From: Skermanella stibiiresistens SB22
GTDB taxonomy: Bacteria; Pseudomonadota; Alphaproteobacteria; Azospirillales; Azospirillaceae
Direction: 5' to 3'
Assembly (NCBI RefSeq): GCF_000576635.1
Contig: NZ_AVFL01000002.1
Coordinates: forward strand, 186,001-250,000
DNA: 64,000 bases
Below the pieces are notes generated by a model. It did no database searches. It was given only the letters and a program-made list of their open reading frames with translations, and was not told where the DNA came from. Below, piece after piece: positions 55,624 to 63,754 of the stretch; position 1 is the stretch's first letter; each line of letters begins with the position of its first letter. Made by a program: the position numbers and the translations under genes.

Positions 55624-56796
55624 CTACCAGAGAAGGCCATAGACCTCGGTCATGCGGTCCATCCGACGGCGGAAGCTGAATTCGTCCTCGATCCGCCGCC
55701 GTGCCGCTTGTGCCAGCCGGAGGCGCGTGGCGGCGTCTCCGGCCAACTTACGGAGGCCGTTGGCCAGGGCGTCGGCCGATCCGGCCTCGACCGTCAGCAT
55801 GTCCACGCCATCGTGGCCGAACGCGTCGATGCCGCCGCAGCGGGTCGCCACCACGGGAACCTCCATCGCCATGGCCTCCAGCACGACGTTGGGCAGGCCC
55901 TCGCGGAGACTGGACAGGCAGAACAGATCCAGGCTCTCGAACAGGGCGACGGTATCGGCTTGGAAGCCCAACAACCGGATCCAGTCGCCGTGGCCGGTCG
56001 CGGCGGCCTGGATCTCAAGCCGCTCGCGTTCATCGCCGTCGCCGGCGATCCAGAGTTCCAGATCCAAGCCGGCGTCGATCAGCGAGGCGACCGCTTGGAT
56101 CAGCAGGTCAAAGCCCTTCTCCGGCGACAGGCGGCCGACGGCGCCGATCAGCAGGCGTCCTGGCGGCACTCCCCGGCGCAGCGGCGCCTCGGCGGCGGGA
56201 CCGGCGCGTTTGAAGTCCTCGGTGTCGATCGCGTTCTCGATCAGATGGAGGCGGTCCTCCGGAACGCCACAGGCGCGGCAACGGTCGAACAGATCGGCGG
56301 AAACCACGATCACCTGATCATGACGCGGCAGCGTCCAGCGATCGACCGCGTAGTAGAGCGGCGTCTTGGCGGTATGCTTGACCCAGCCATGGACGGTGGT
56401 GACCAGCTTGAACCCCAGCAAGGGTTTCAGGAGCACGCCGAATAGGTTCGTCTTGTAGTCGTGGCCATGCCAGACCTTGACATCGTGCTCCCGGCAGATC
56501 GCCGCCAGGCGGCGGAGACTGGCTGGGCTGAAGGCCGAGGCGTCATCGACCTCGATCAGCGGGCAATCCTTCTCCGCCGCGCGCCGCCGCAGCGTTTCGA
56601 AGCCGACGTCGCCGGGGGGCCGCAGGTAGCAGGCGAGTTCGTTGTAACCGGAACCCCTCATGTAGCGGGGCGAGTTGAAGATCGTCTTCTCCGGTCCGCC
56701 GCCGGTCCCCGTGACGATCCGGGTATGCAGGACGGTGATGTCGTCCGCCTTGATGGGACTGGCCACCGATTGGGGCGTTGGCGAGATCAGGTTCAT
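55624..56796 (-). CDS. Glycosyltransferase, GT4-like
   Basis: 390 aa from an ATG at 56796, whose first bases overlap the TGA of the upstream glycosyltransferase (ATGA). GT-B fold: TGGGPEKTIFNSPRYMRGSG, VWHGHDYKTNLFGVLLKPLL, TVHGWVKHTAKTPLYYAVDR, IGAVGRLSPEKGFDLLIQAV and SLREGLPNVVLEAMAMEVPV, the last holding the conserved Glu-x7-Glu. Start positions further upstream would run into the neighbouring gene. It belongs to a glycan-related cluster; donor and acceptor are unknown. Confidence 0.9.
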   Translation of the reverse strand: MNLISPTPQSVASPIKADDITVLHTRIVTGTGGGPEKTIFNSPRYMRGSGYNELACYLRPPGDVGFETLRRRAAEKDCPLIEVDDASAFSPASLRRLAAICREHDVKVWHGHDYKTNLFGVLLKPLLGFKLVTTVHGWVKHTAKTPLYYAVDRWTLPRHDQVIVVSADLFDRCRACGVPEDRLHLIENAIDTEDFKRAGPAAEAPLRRGVPPGRLLIGAVGRLSPEKGFDLLIQAVASLIDAGLDLELWIAGDGDERERLEIQAAATGHGDWIRLLGFQADTVALFESLDLFCLSSLREGLPNVVLEAMAMEVPVVATRCGGIDAFGHDGVDMLTVEAGSADALANGLRKLAGDAATRLRLAQAARRRIEDEFSFRRRMDRMTEVYGLLW

Positions 56797-57977
56797 GACG
56801 CCGCGTGGATCCACTGTTCGAACTGTGCCGCCTTGGTGTCCCATCCCTCGCCGCCGAGCTTGGTTCGAGCCTTGGCCTGGGCTTCCGGGAGGGAGCGGCG
56901 GGCGCGGGCGAGACAGAGCGAGGCGAAGCGGGTCGGGGCGGCGGTCACGTCCATGGCGTCGGCCCATAGCCGGTTGGCGGGCAGGGGGGTCGCCACCACG
57001 GGCAAGCCGGTTGCGAGATATTCCTTCAGCTTCAGCGGCTGCATGGCCCGCGTCACGGGCAGATCGGCATAGGGCATGACAAGCACGTCGGCGTCCTCCG
57101 CCAGATCGGGCAGGCGGTCATAGGGTATTGGTCCCAGCCAGGTGATGGAGCGGTGGCGGTTCAGGCGATCGTCGACCTCGTCGTGGCGGCCGGCCATTCG
57201 GAGATCGCAGGTCTCCGCCAGCGTCAGGCAGATGTCGGCGTCGAGCCGTCGGTCTGCGTGGCCCCAATAGAGCGCTATCGGGCGCCGTCCAGGTCCGCAC
57301 AAGGGACGGCGGCGGACGCCGTTCCAATGCTCCAGGTCGATGCCGTGGGTCAACAGGTGTGGGGAGAAGCCCATCCCCGCCAAGCGGGAGCGCAACACCT
57401 CCGAGACGCAGATGACGCCCGAGACATGGTGGAGCAGGTCGCGTTCCAGCGTGCGTAGCGTTCCCCCATCCAAGCCCGGCCATTCCGAGAAATCGTCGAC
57501 GCAATAATAGATCCAGTTGAGCTTGGGGAATTCGGCGGCGAGATCCGCCGTGATCGGCACCGTCGTGATGATGGCCACCGGGGCGGGGTCGCGCTCCAGC
57601 ACGGGCGCCAGCGCGCGGCGCAGCAGGCGCCGGTTGACCGCGCGCTCCAAACCACTCTTGAAGCCCGGCCAATGGACCGGGGAGTGGACCGTCGGACCGG
57701 GCTCGATCACGGGTTCCGGTGTCTCGCCGCCGCCGCGCGTCCGTGTCCAGGCCAGCGCCTTTTCATAGGCACGCGACAGGTCGGCACGGGTGAGGCTGGG
57801 CCGCCGGGTGCCGATCGTGTTGACCCAGTCGACATCGAAGCGTGGCAGCAGGTGGCGGATCAGGTGCTGCGCGCTGCTTGGGTGCCGACCCCAATCGTCG
57901 CTGAAGACGACCAGTCGCGCGCGCGGAGGCAGCGGCCGCGGCGGCGGGAGCGTGGACGGCGAGGGTTCCTGATGCAT
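56793..57977 (-). CDS. Glycosyltransferase, GT-B-like
   Basis: 394 aa from an ATG at 57977 preceded by AGGATG; a longer reading to 58088 exists but has no ribosome-binding site. VVFSDDWGRHPSSAQHLIRH opens the N-terminal domain, and the C-terminal domain has IALYWGHADRRLDADICLTL, YDRLPDLAEDADVLVMPYAD and LKEYLATGLPVVATPLPANR. It overlaps the next glycosyltransferase by four bases, so they are translated together. It faces galE across about 310 bp. Confidence 0.88.
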   Translation of the reverse strand: MHQEPSPSTLPPPRPLPPRARLVVFSDDWGRHPSSAQHLIRHLLPRFDVDWVNTIGTRRPSLTRADLSRAYEKALAWTRTRGGGETPEPVIEPGPTVHSPVHWPGFKSGLERAVNRRLLRRALAPVLERDPAPVAIITTVPITADLAAEFPKLNWIYYCVDDFSEWPGLDGGTLRTLERDLLHHVSGVICVSEVLRSRLAGMGFSPHLLTHGIDLEHWNGVRRRPLCGPGRRPIALYWGHADRRLDADICLTLAETCDLRMAGRHDEVDDRLNRHRSITWLGPIPYDRLPDLAEDADVLVMPYADLPVTRAMQPLKLKEYLATGLPVVATPLPANRLWADAMDVTAAPTRFASLCLARARRSLPEAQAKARTKLGGEGWDTKAAQFEQWIHAAS

Positions 57978-58287
57978 GGCGGCATCCTGTCTTCGCCCAT
58001 CGGGGGCGACAACGAAAAGTAAGAGGTAGCCGGCGTTATTCCTGCGTGACGACGGCCAAGTACGTACCCGATCCAGCGCCTGACGCAAACGTCTCCACTC
58101 AGGATTACCGCCGAAGTATCAGGCGCCCTGGGCGGATCTAGTCGAAATCGGGTGGGGGAGTGCTTACGGGAAGGGTGAATGAACTTTTCCGGTACTCGTT
58201 CGCGTTCTTCAGGTTGAGGGCCGCAAGCGCGATAATCGAGGCTGAAGTCTTGATTGTCTCAAATCCGTTACTCTCCAGGAAAGTAAG

Positions 58288-59301
58288 ATGGACGAAATTC
58301 CGGTCGTTCTGGTCACCGGCGGCGCCGGTTATATCGGCTCGCACGCCGTCCTCGCTTTGGTGGACGCCGGTTTTCCCGTGGTGGTGTTCGACAACCTCTC
58401 GACTGGCGTCCGCTCGGCGGTGCCAGAGGGCGTGCCGTTGATCGAGGGCGATATCGCCGATACCGACCATATCGCCGAGATCATCCAAGGTTTTCAGATC
58501 GGCGCGATCATGCATTTCGCCGGCAGCATCGTGGTGTCGGAATCGGTCGAGAAGCCGCTGAAGTACTACCGGAACAACACGCTGAACAGCCTGGGGCTGA
58601 TCGAGACCTGCGTGCGGACGGGCGTCAAGCACTTCATCTTCTCCTCCACCGCGGCGGTCTACGGCGAGCCCGAGACCTATCCGATCGACGAGGACGCCCC
58701 GAAGCGGCCGATCAACCCCTACGGATCGTCCAAGCTGATGACGGAGCAGATGCTGCTGGACACCTCGGCGGCGGACGGGCTGAACACCGGCATCCTGCGC
58801 TATTTCAACGTGGCCGGCGCCGATCCCGCAGGCCGGGCCGGCCAGAACACGCCCGCTGCCACCCACCTGATCAAAGTCGCCGTGCAGGCGGCGTTGGGCG
58901 TCCGGAGCGGCATCTCGGTGTTCGGCACCGATTACGACACGCCGGACGGCACCTGCATCCGCGACTACATCCACGTGTCCGACTTGGCCGACGCCCACGT
59001 GCTGGCGCTGCGCCACCTGATCGGCAAGGGCGGCAACCTGCTGGTCAACTGCGCCTATGGCAGGGGCTTCACCGTGCGCGAGGTGCTGACCGCCGTCGAG
59101 AAGGTGATCGGCCGTCCTTTGCCCGTGACCGACGCGCCGCGCCGGGCCGGCGATCCGCCGGCGTTGGTGGCCAAGGCCGATCGGATCCGTGACCTGCTGG
59201 GCTGGAAGCCGGCGCATGACAGCCTGGAGGAGATGGTGGAGACGGCGCTGGCGTGGGAACGCCGGGTGGCGGACGAGGCCAAGGCTCGGCGGGTCTCCTG
59301 A
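58288..59301 (+). CDS. galE: UDP-glucose 4-epimerase
   Basis: 337 aa, extended short-chain dehydrogenase/reductase. The NAD motif is VTGGAGYIGSH, and the catalytic pair is Tyr145 and Lys149 in NPYGSSK, with the serine in FIFSSTAAVYGEP. GTCIRDYIHVSDLADAH is the sugar-binding block. It interconverts UDP-glucose and UDP-galactose for polysaccharide synthesis. CAGGAAAG precedes the ATG. It starts a rightward gene string of methyltransferase and GNAT genes. Confidence 0.94.
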   Translation: MDEIPVVLVTGGAGYIGSHAVLALVDAGFPVVVFDNLSTGVRSAVPEGVPLIEGDIADTDHIAEIIQGFQIGAIMHFAGSIVVSESVEKPLKYYRNNTLNSLGLIETCVRTGVKHFIFSSTAAVYGEPETYPIDEDAPKRPINPYGSSKLMTEQMLLDTSAADGLNTGILRYFNVAGADPAGRAGQNTPAATHLIKVAVQAALGVRSGISVFGTDYDTPDGTCIRDYIHVSDLADAHVLALRHLIGKGGNLLVNCAYGRGFTVREVLTAVEKVIGRPLPVTDAPRRAGDPPALVAKADRIRDLLGWKPAHDSLEEMVETALAWERRVADEAKARRVS

Positions 59302-59302
59302 C

Positions 59303-59887
59303 ATGTCGATCCAGGATTTCGCGCTCGGCGCCCGCACCGGCTGGATCGATGGTCCCGACGAGGAAAGCCAAGCCGAGCGGCGGGTTAGGGAGGTTCGGCG
59401 GCTGACCGAGGAGCTGCGGGAACTGTTCCCAGGGTCGAGCGGTATCCTGGACATCGCCGTCGGCAGCGGCGAGGCGGTTCCGTGGTACCGTGACCTGTTC
59501 CGGGGTGTCCGGCTGGTCTGCCTGGAGCCCGCCCGTCCGTCGCCGGGCATGGCCCGGTTCGGCGGCTTGGCCCATTACCGGCGGTTCGACGGGCTGCGTG
59601 TTCCGTATGGTGAGAGCAGCTTCGACGTGGTCACCGGCTACGGCGCGTTGACCGCCGTGACCGCCGACCGTCGCGAGAAATTGCTGGAGGAGCTTCATCG
59701 GGTACTCAAGCCAGGCGGGTTGCTGATCCTGTTCGAGCCGAATGGCCGCGACGGCGCCCTGTCTTCCCGTGAGGCGTCACGCGAGGTGACGGCCGCGGGG
59801 TTCTGGGGCACGGCGGTCCGGTATGACGGTCTGGTGCCATTCCTGCCCTTCGGGTCGGAATACCATGTGTTCGGGTGCAAGCCGTAA
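59303..59887 (+). CDS. SAM-dependent methyltransferase, small
   Basis: 194 aa from an ATG at 59303, one base after the galE stop; upstream in-frame codons lie inside galE. Class I fold with ILDIAVGSGEAVPWY (motif I), LVCLEPARPSPGMA, FDVVTGYGALTAVTADRREK and EELHRVLKPGGLLILFEPNG. The substrate is unknown, but the position suggests a sugar or lipid of the glycan pathway. Its end overlaps the next gene. Confidence 0.85.
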   Translation: MSIQDFALGARTGWIDGPDEESQAERRVREVRRLTEELRELFPGSSGILDIAVGSGEAVPWYRDLFRGVRLVCLEPARPSPGMARFGGLAHYRRFDGLRVPYGESSFDVVTGYGALTAVTADRREKLLEELHRVLKPGGLLILFEPNGRDGALSSREASREVTAAGFWGTAVRYDGLVPFLPFGSEYHVFGCKP

Positions 59888-60947
59888 GCCCGACGATTTG
59901 CGCCTGTTGATCCACCGCGACCCCGCCACGCTCGACGACGTCCTGCCCGATGTCGGCGATGGCGATTTCTACGACACCGGCACTTGGTACCGGGTCTTCG
60001 CGGAGACGTGTCTGGATCCCGGCGATCGGCTGTCGGTGGAAATCACCGGCGACGGTGTGGCCTTGCCGATGCGCGAGCGGCCGGATCGGGTCGGGCCTTT
60101 CGGCGGTGTCCAACTGGCGTGGCTCGGCAACTATTACACCTGCCGGTTTGGTCCGCTCTTCACGGGGACCAGCGACGCCTCGGAGGCCGTGGCGGCGTGG
60201 GGTCGGGAGGTGCGCCGCCGCACCCCCCGTCCGGCGCGCTTGGTGTTCTCGGCGGTGGACGAGCGGTCGACTGGCTTGGCGGCACTTCGGGAAGGACTGC
60301 GTCGGGCCAGCTATCTGGTCGAGACGACGGAGGATTTCGGCAATTGGTACCTGCCGGTGTCCGGCGATTTCGACGGCTATTGGAGTGGCCGGGGCGCCCG
60401 GCTCCGTAACACCGTCGAGCGGAAGGAACGGGCGCTGCGCCGCGACCATGCGGTCGAGCTTGATATCATCGATAATCCAGCCGAGGCCGAGCGGGCGATC
60501 GACCTGTACGAGCGCGTGCACGCGAGGTCTTGGAAGGAGCCGGAGCCATATCCGCATTTCATCCCGACGCTGATTCGGGAGGGTATGACGGCTGGGGCGG
60601 TGCGGGTCGGCATCCTGCTGGCCGATGGCGAACCGGTGGCGTCACAGTTGTGGATCGTCTGGCGCGGCCGCGCCACCATCTTCAAGCTCTCCTATGACGA
60701 GCGGTTGAGGAAACTGTCAGCCGGGTCGGTGCTGACCCGCCACATGATGCGGGAGGCGTTCCGCGTTGGCGACATCGTCGAGATCGACTTCGGCTGCGGC
60801 GACGATCCATACAAGAAGGACTGGCTGCCCGAACGCCGCCAGCGCTGGACGTTGACGGCTTACGATCCGCTGACCGCGTGCGGGGCCGCGCATACGCTGC
60901 GCCGCTACCTGCCCCGCTTGATCCGACGTCGTCTGACGGGAATATAA
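59865..60947 (+). CDS. GNAT/FemAB-like acyltransferase (CelD/BcsL family)
   Basis: 360 aa from an ATG at 59865, overlapping the methyltransferase gene by 23 bp; a TTG at 59899 is an alternative. The C-terminal half has LRNTVERKERALRRDHAVEL, ERAIDLYERVHARSWKEPEP and VRVGILLADGEPVASQLWIV. IVEIDFGCGDDPYKKDWLPE closes the fold, typical of the Acetyltransf_6 family found in polysaccharide gene clusters. Acyl modification of a glycan or lipid is inferred. Confidence 0.85.
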   Translation: MCSGASRKPDDLRLLIHRDPATLDDVLPDVGDGDFYDTGTWYRVFAETCLDPGDRLSVEITGDGVALPMRERPDRVGPFGGVQLAWLGNYYTCRFGPLFTGTSDASEAVAAWGREVRRRTPRPARLVFSAVDERSTGLAALREGLRRASYLVETTEDFGNWYLPVSGDFDGYWSGRGARLRNTVERKERALRRDHAVELDIIDNPAEAERAIDLYERVHARSWKEPEPYPHFIPTLIREGMTAGAVRVGILLADGEPVASQLWIVWRGRATIFKLSYDERLRKLSAGSVLTRHMMREAFRVGDIVEIDFGCGDDPYKKDWLPERRQRWTLTAYDPLTACGAAHTLRRYLPRLIRRRLTGI

Positions 60948-60953
60948 GGAAAT

Positions 60954-61028
60954 TGGTGGAGGAGTCAGGATTTGAACCTGAGACTGCTGTCCCGGAGAAC
61001 AGGGCTTTCCCGATTAAGCTACTCCCCC
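60954..61028 (-). tRNA. tRNA-Arg(CCG)-like gene with a short anticodon arm
   Basis: Read on the minus strand it has a 7-bp acceptor GGGGGAG/CTCCTCC with one G-U pair. It has a D arm with GCTT/AAGC, a perfect T arm TCAGG-TTCAAAT-CCTGA, a 5-nt variable loop and an encoded CCA. The anticodon arm is CTGTTCTCCGGGACAG, 16 bases instead of 17. It gives U33, anticodon CCG and either a 6-nt loop or a 4-bp stem with an 8-nt loop. All other parts look functional. It may be a variant tRNA, a tRNA-like RNA or a recent pseudogene. Confidence 0.65.
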
Positions 61029-61057
61029 GGAAGGCCGGGCCGTGCATCTCCAAGTCG

Positions 61058-61414
61058 TCAGGACTTGTGCAGCGCCTCGCCATAGGTCTTGGCGAAGAGC
61101 GTCTGAAGCTCCTGGAAGAGCTGTTCGACCTCGTCGTCCCAACCCTGCCCGACGCCATCGGTCCGCCGGACATTGTATAGGTCGAGGGCGGTGACCATCA
61201 GGCGCGCGTCCTCGCGGGACAAGTCGAACCTCTTCGTCTTGACCGCCTGTTCCAGAGCCTCGATCAAGGCGTCGTACCGCGCCGTTGTCCGCCGCTCGCC
61301 GATGCTGGCGACCTGGAAGCCATCGGCGTCGGTGCCATGACCAATTCGGGCGGTGGCGTCGAGCGTCCGGATAACCTGATCGAGCTTCTTGCGGCTGGTC
61401 CGCGGGTGGAACAT
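61058..61414 (-). CDS. Conserved hypothetical protein
   Basis: 118 aa with a strong AGGAGG before the ATG. Sequence is mostly charged helices: TSRKKLDQVIRTLDATARI, ARYDALIEALEQAVKTKRFD, LSREDARLMVTALDLYNVRR. There is no signal peptide or membrane span. No family is recognised. It stands alone between the tRNA-like gene and a divergent glycosyltransferase. Confidence 0.75.
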   Translation of the reverse strand: MFHPRTSRKKLDQVIRTLDATARIGHGTDADGFQVASIGERRTTARYDALIEALEQAVKTKRFDLSREDARLMVTALDLYNVRRTDGVGQGWDDEVEQLFQELQTLFAKTYGEALHKS

Positions 61415-61458
61415 CGTGCCTCCTGACTTGCCGCGACCCTAGCCAAAGAAGAGACGCC

Positions 61459-62646
61459 GTGACAATCGCCGATCGGGCAACACCCCCTCAGTGCCACGCA
61501 CGTGTTCCCGAGGGAGTAACCCGCGTTCCGAAGCATTTATTTCATGTCTTCTCGTCCTTCGAGGTCGGAGGACAGCAGATGCGCTTCGCCAAGATCGCCA
61601 ATCACCTGGGGCTGCGTTACCGGCACACCATCGTCGCGGTCGATGGCAACACCGACTGCCTGGACCGGCTGGACCCGGCGCTCGCCGTCAGGGTGCTGCC
61701 GGTGGAGGTGGAGAAGGGCAGGGCCTTGAGCCTGCGGAACCTGTGGCGTTTCCACCGCCTGCTGAGGGCCGAGCGTCCCGACTTGCTGCTGACCTACGCC
61801 TGGGGGGCCGTCGAATGGGGCTTGGCCAACCGGCTGCCGCCGGTGTGCCGCCATCTTCATTTCGAGGACGGGTTCGGGCCGGACGAGGCGGTCGGACGCC
61901 ATTTCCGCCGCCGCATCTGGTTCCGCAGGGCCGCCTTGGCGCGTCCCACCGAAGTGATCGTGCCGAGCAGGCAGCTGGAGTGGATTGCGCTGGAGAGCTG
62001 GCGCCTGCCCCGTGGCCGCGTCCGCTTCATTCCCAATGGCATCGACTGCGCCCGATTCGCGGTGCCACCGGATGGTCACGCCTTGCCGTCGCGCCGCGAC
62101 GGCGAGTTGCTGATCGGCTCGGTCGGCACGCTGCGCCGGGAGAAGAATTTCGGCCGGCTGGTCCGCGCCTTCGCCGCCTTGCCCGCCGATCCGCCGGCGC
62201 GGCTGGTGCTGATCGGCGACGGACCGGACCGTCCCGCCCTGCAAGCGCTGGCGCGCGACCTCGGCGTCGCCGAGCGCGTGGTCTTCACCGGCAACATGAT
62301 GAACCCCGAGCGGGCGCTGGGCCTGCTCGACGTCTTCGCGATCTCGTCCGACACCGAACAGATGCCATTGAGCCTGCTGGAAGCCATGGCGGCTGGCCGC
62401 GCCGTGGTCTCGACCGATGTCGGCGACGTCAAGGCGATGGTGACCGACGAGAACCGGCGGCTGGTCGTGCCGCGCGAGGACGAGGCCGCCCTAACCTCGG
62501 CACTCCACCGCCTGCTGGTGGACGCCACGCTGCGCCGCCGTCTGGGCAACGCCAACCGGGCGCGCGCCGCCCGCGAATACGACGAGGGCGTCATGCTGGC
62601 GACCTATGACAAGCTACTCGAGGACTTCAGCCGCCGGGTGGCGTGA
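61459..62646 (+). CDS. Glycosyltransferase, GT4-like
   Basis: 395 aa from a GTG; this start is the first with a plausible AAGAGA upstream. GT-B fold: HLFHVFSSFEVGGQQMRFAK, VRFIPNGIDCARFAVPPDGH, IGSVGTLRREKNFGRLVRAF, LVLIGDGPDRPALQALARDL and SSDTEQMPLSLLEAMAAGRA with VVSTDVGD. It has the donor-binding Glu-x7-Glu variant common to GT4. It is a further member of the glycan cluster. Its 3' end overlaps the convergent MarR-GNAT gene by 33 bp. Confidence 0.9.
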   Translation: MTIADRATPPQCHARVPEGVTRVPKHLFHVFSSFEVGGQQMRFAKIANHLGLRYRHTIVAVDGNTDCLDRLDPALAVRVLPVEVEKGRALSLRNLWRFHRLLRAERPDLLLTYAWGAVEWGLANRLPPVCRHLHFEDGFGPDEAVGRHFRRRIWFRRAALARPTEVIVPSRQLEWIALESWRLPRGRVRFIPNGIDCARFAVPPDGHALPSRRDGELLIGSVGTLRREKNFGRLVRAFAALPADPPARLVLIGDGPDRPALQALARDLGVAERVVFTGNMMNPERALGLLDVFAISSDTEQMPLSLLEAMAAGRAVVSTDVGDVKAMVTDENRRLVVPREDEAALTSALHRLLVDATLRRRLGNANRARAAREYDEGVMLATYDKLLEDFSRRVA

Positions 62647-63588
62647 TGGTCCCAGGTCCAACTCCCAGGTCTCGCTGATCAGGTCCTTTCCGAAGCTGCG
62701 GTGTGGGGATCGCTCGGTCAGCCGGAAGCCGTGGTCCTCGTAGATGCGGCGGGCCGAGGTCAGGATGTCATTGGTCCAGAGGGTCAGCCGGGAATAACCG
62801 GCGTGCCGGGCGAAGCGGATGCCCTCCCCTACCAGCCGATGACCGATGCCCAAGCCCCGCGCCGCGGGCTCGACATAGAGCATCCGGAGCTTGGCGGTGT
62901 CCTCGGACCGCCGGACCACGAAGACCGAGCCGACGACGGCGCCATCGCGTTCGGCGATCCAGCAGTTCTCGCGCTTGGGATCGAACGAGCGGATGAAGCC
63001 GGAGACGATCTCCGCGACGAACGCCTCGAACGTGCCATCCCAGCCATATTCGCTGGTGTAGAGGACGGCGTGCCGGTGAACGACCCAACCCATGTCGCCG
63101 GGACGGGGAGGGCGCAGGACATAGGAAACCCGCGGCGGTTCAGGCGTTTCGCCACCCAGCAGGAGTTCGGCGGTGGAGAGCGATTCCACCAGTTTCCGCC
63201 GTTCGTCCGTCGAGAGACCGTCGAGCAAAAGCCTTATCTCGGCGTGCGAGCGGGCATCCATCGTGGCGAACGCGTCGCGCCCGGTCGTGGTGAGGGAAAG
63301 CAGGACCTGCCGGCCATCGTCTTCCGCGGGACGTTTCTCGATCAGGCCACGTGTTTCCAAGCCTCGCAAGACCCGGCTGAGGTAGCCGGGATCCAAGTCC
63401 AACTCGGTTGAAAGCCATTTGGCGGTAGCGGTCGCGACTTGCGCCAGTTCATAGACCAACCTTCCTTCCGTCAGCGTGAGCGGTCCGCCGAGCAGGCCCT
63501 CATGAAGCAAGCCGATCCGGCGGGTGTAGAAGCGGCTGAAGCGCCGCACCACCGCGATGTCCCGGACAATTCCCTGCTCCCCCACCAT
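62614..63588 (-). CDS. MarR-type regulator fused to a GNAT acetyltransferase
   Basis: 324 aa. Residues about 1-150 are a MarR winged helix: LGGPLTLTEGRLVYELAQ, LSTELDLDPGYLSRVLRGLE, GLIEKRPAEDDGRQVLLSLT. Residues about 165-310 are a GNAT domain with the acetyl-CoA loop VEPAARGLGIGHRLVGEGIR and ARRIYEDHGFRLTERSPHRS. Such fusions are recognised but uncharacterised. It is divergent from a cation diffusion facilitator gene, which it may control. Confidence 0.92.
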   Translation of the reverse strand: MVGEQGIVRDIAVVRRFSRFYTRRIGLLHEGLLGGPLTLTEGRLVYELAQVATATAKWLSTELDLDPGYLSRVLRGLETRGLIEKRPAEDDGRQVLLSLTTTGRDAFATMDARSHAEIRLLLDGLSTDERRKLVESLSTAELLLGGETPEPPRVSYVLRPPRPGDMGWVVHRHAVLYTSEYGWDGTFEAFVAEIVSGFIRSFDPKRENCWIAERDGAVVGSVFVVRRSEDTAKLRMLYVEPAARGLGIGHRLVGEGIRFARHAGYSRLTLWTNDILTSARRIYEDHGFRLTERSPHRSFGKDLISETWELDLGPSRHPAAEVLE

Positions 63589-63662
63589 TCATCGTCTCCC
63601 ACCATGCAACAGCCATCATCAGCCAAATGCATGCTTAGAGCAATTGGATAAATGCTATTGGC

Positions 63663-63670
63663 AACTAGTT
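63663..63670. promoter_or_regulatory. Palindromic core in the MarR-GNAT/CDF divergent region
   Basis: AACTAGTT is a perfect 8-bp palindrome flanked by GGC and GCC offset by one base. It lies 75 bp from one start and 85 bp from the other, between the divergent genes. A MarR site is plausible but the core is short. Confidence 0.35.
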
Positions 63671-63754
63671 AGCCGGGTGCATGCCATTGTTGGATTTTGC
63701 CATGGCAACAATGGCGCCCGTGACGCGGTTAGCTGATGGAAAAGGATCAGGTGA

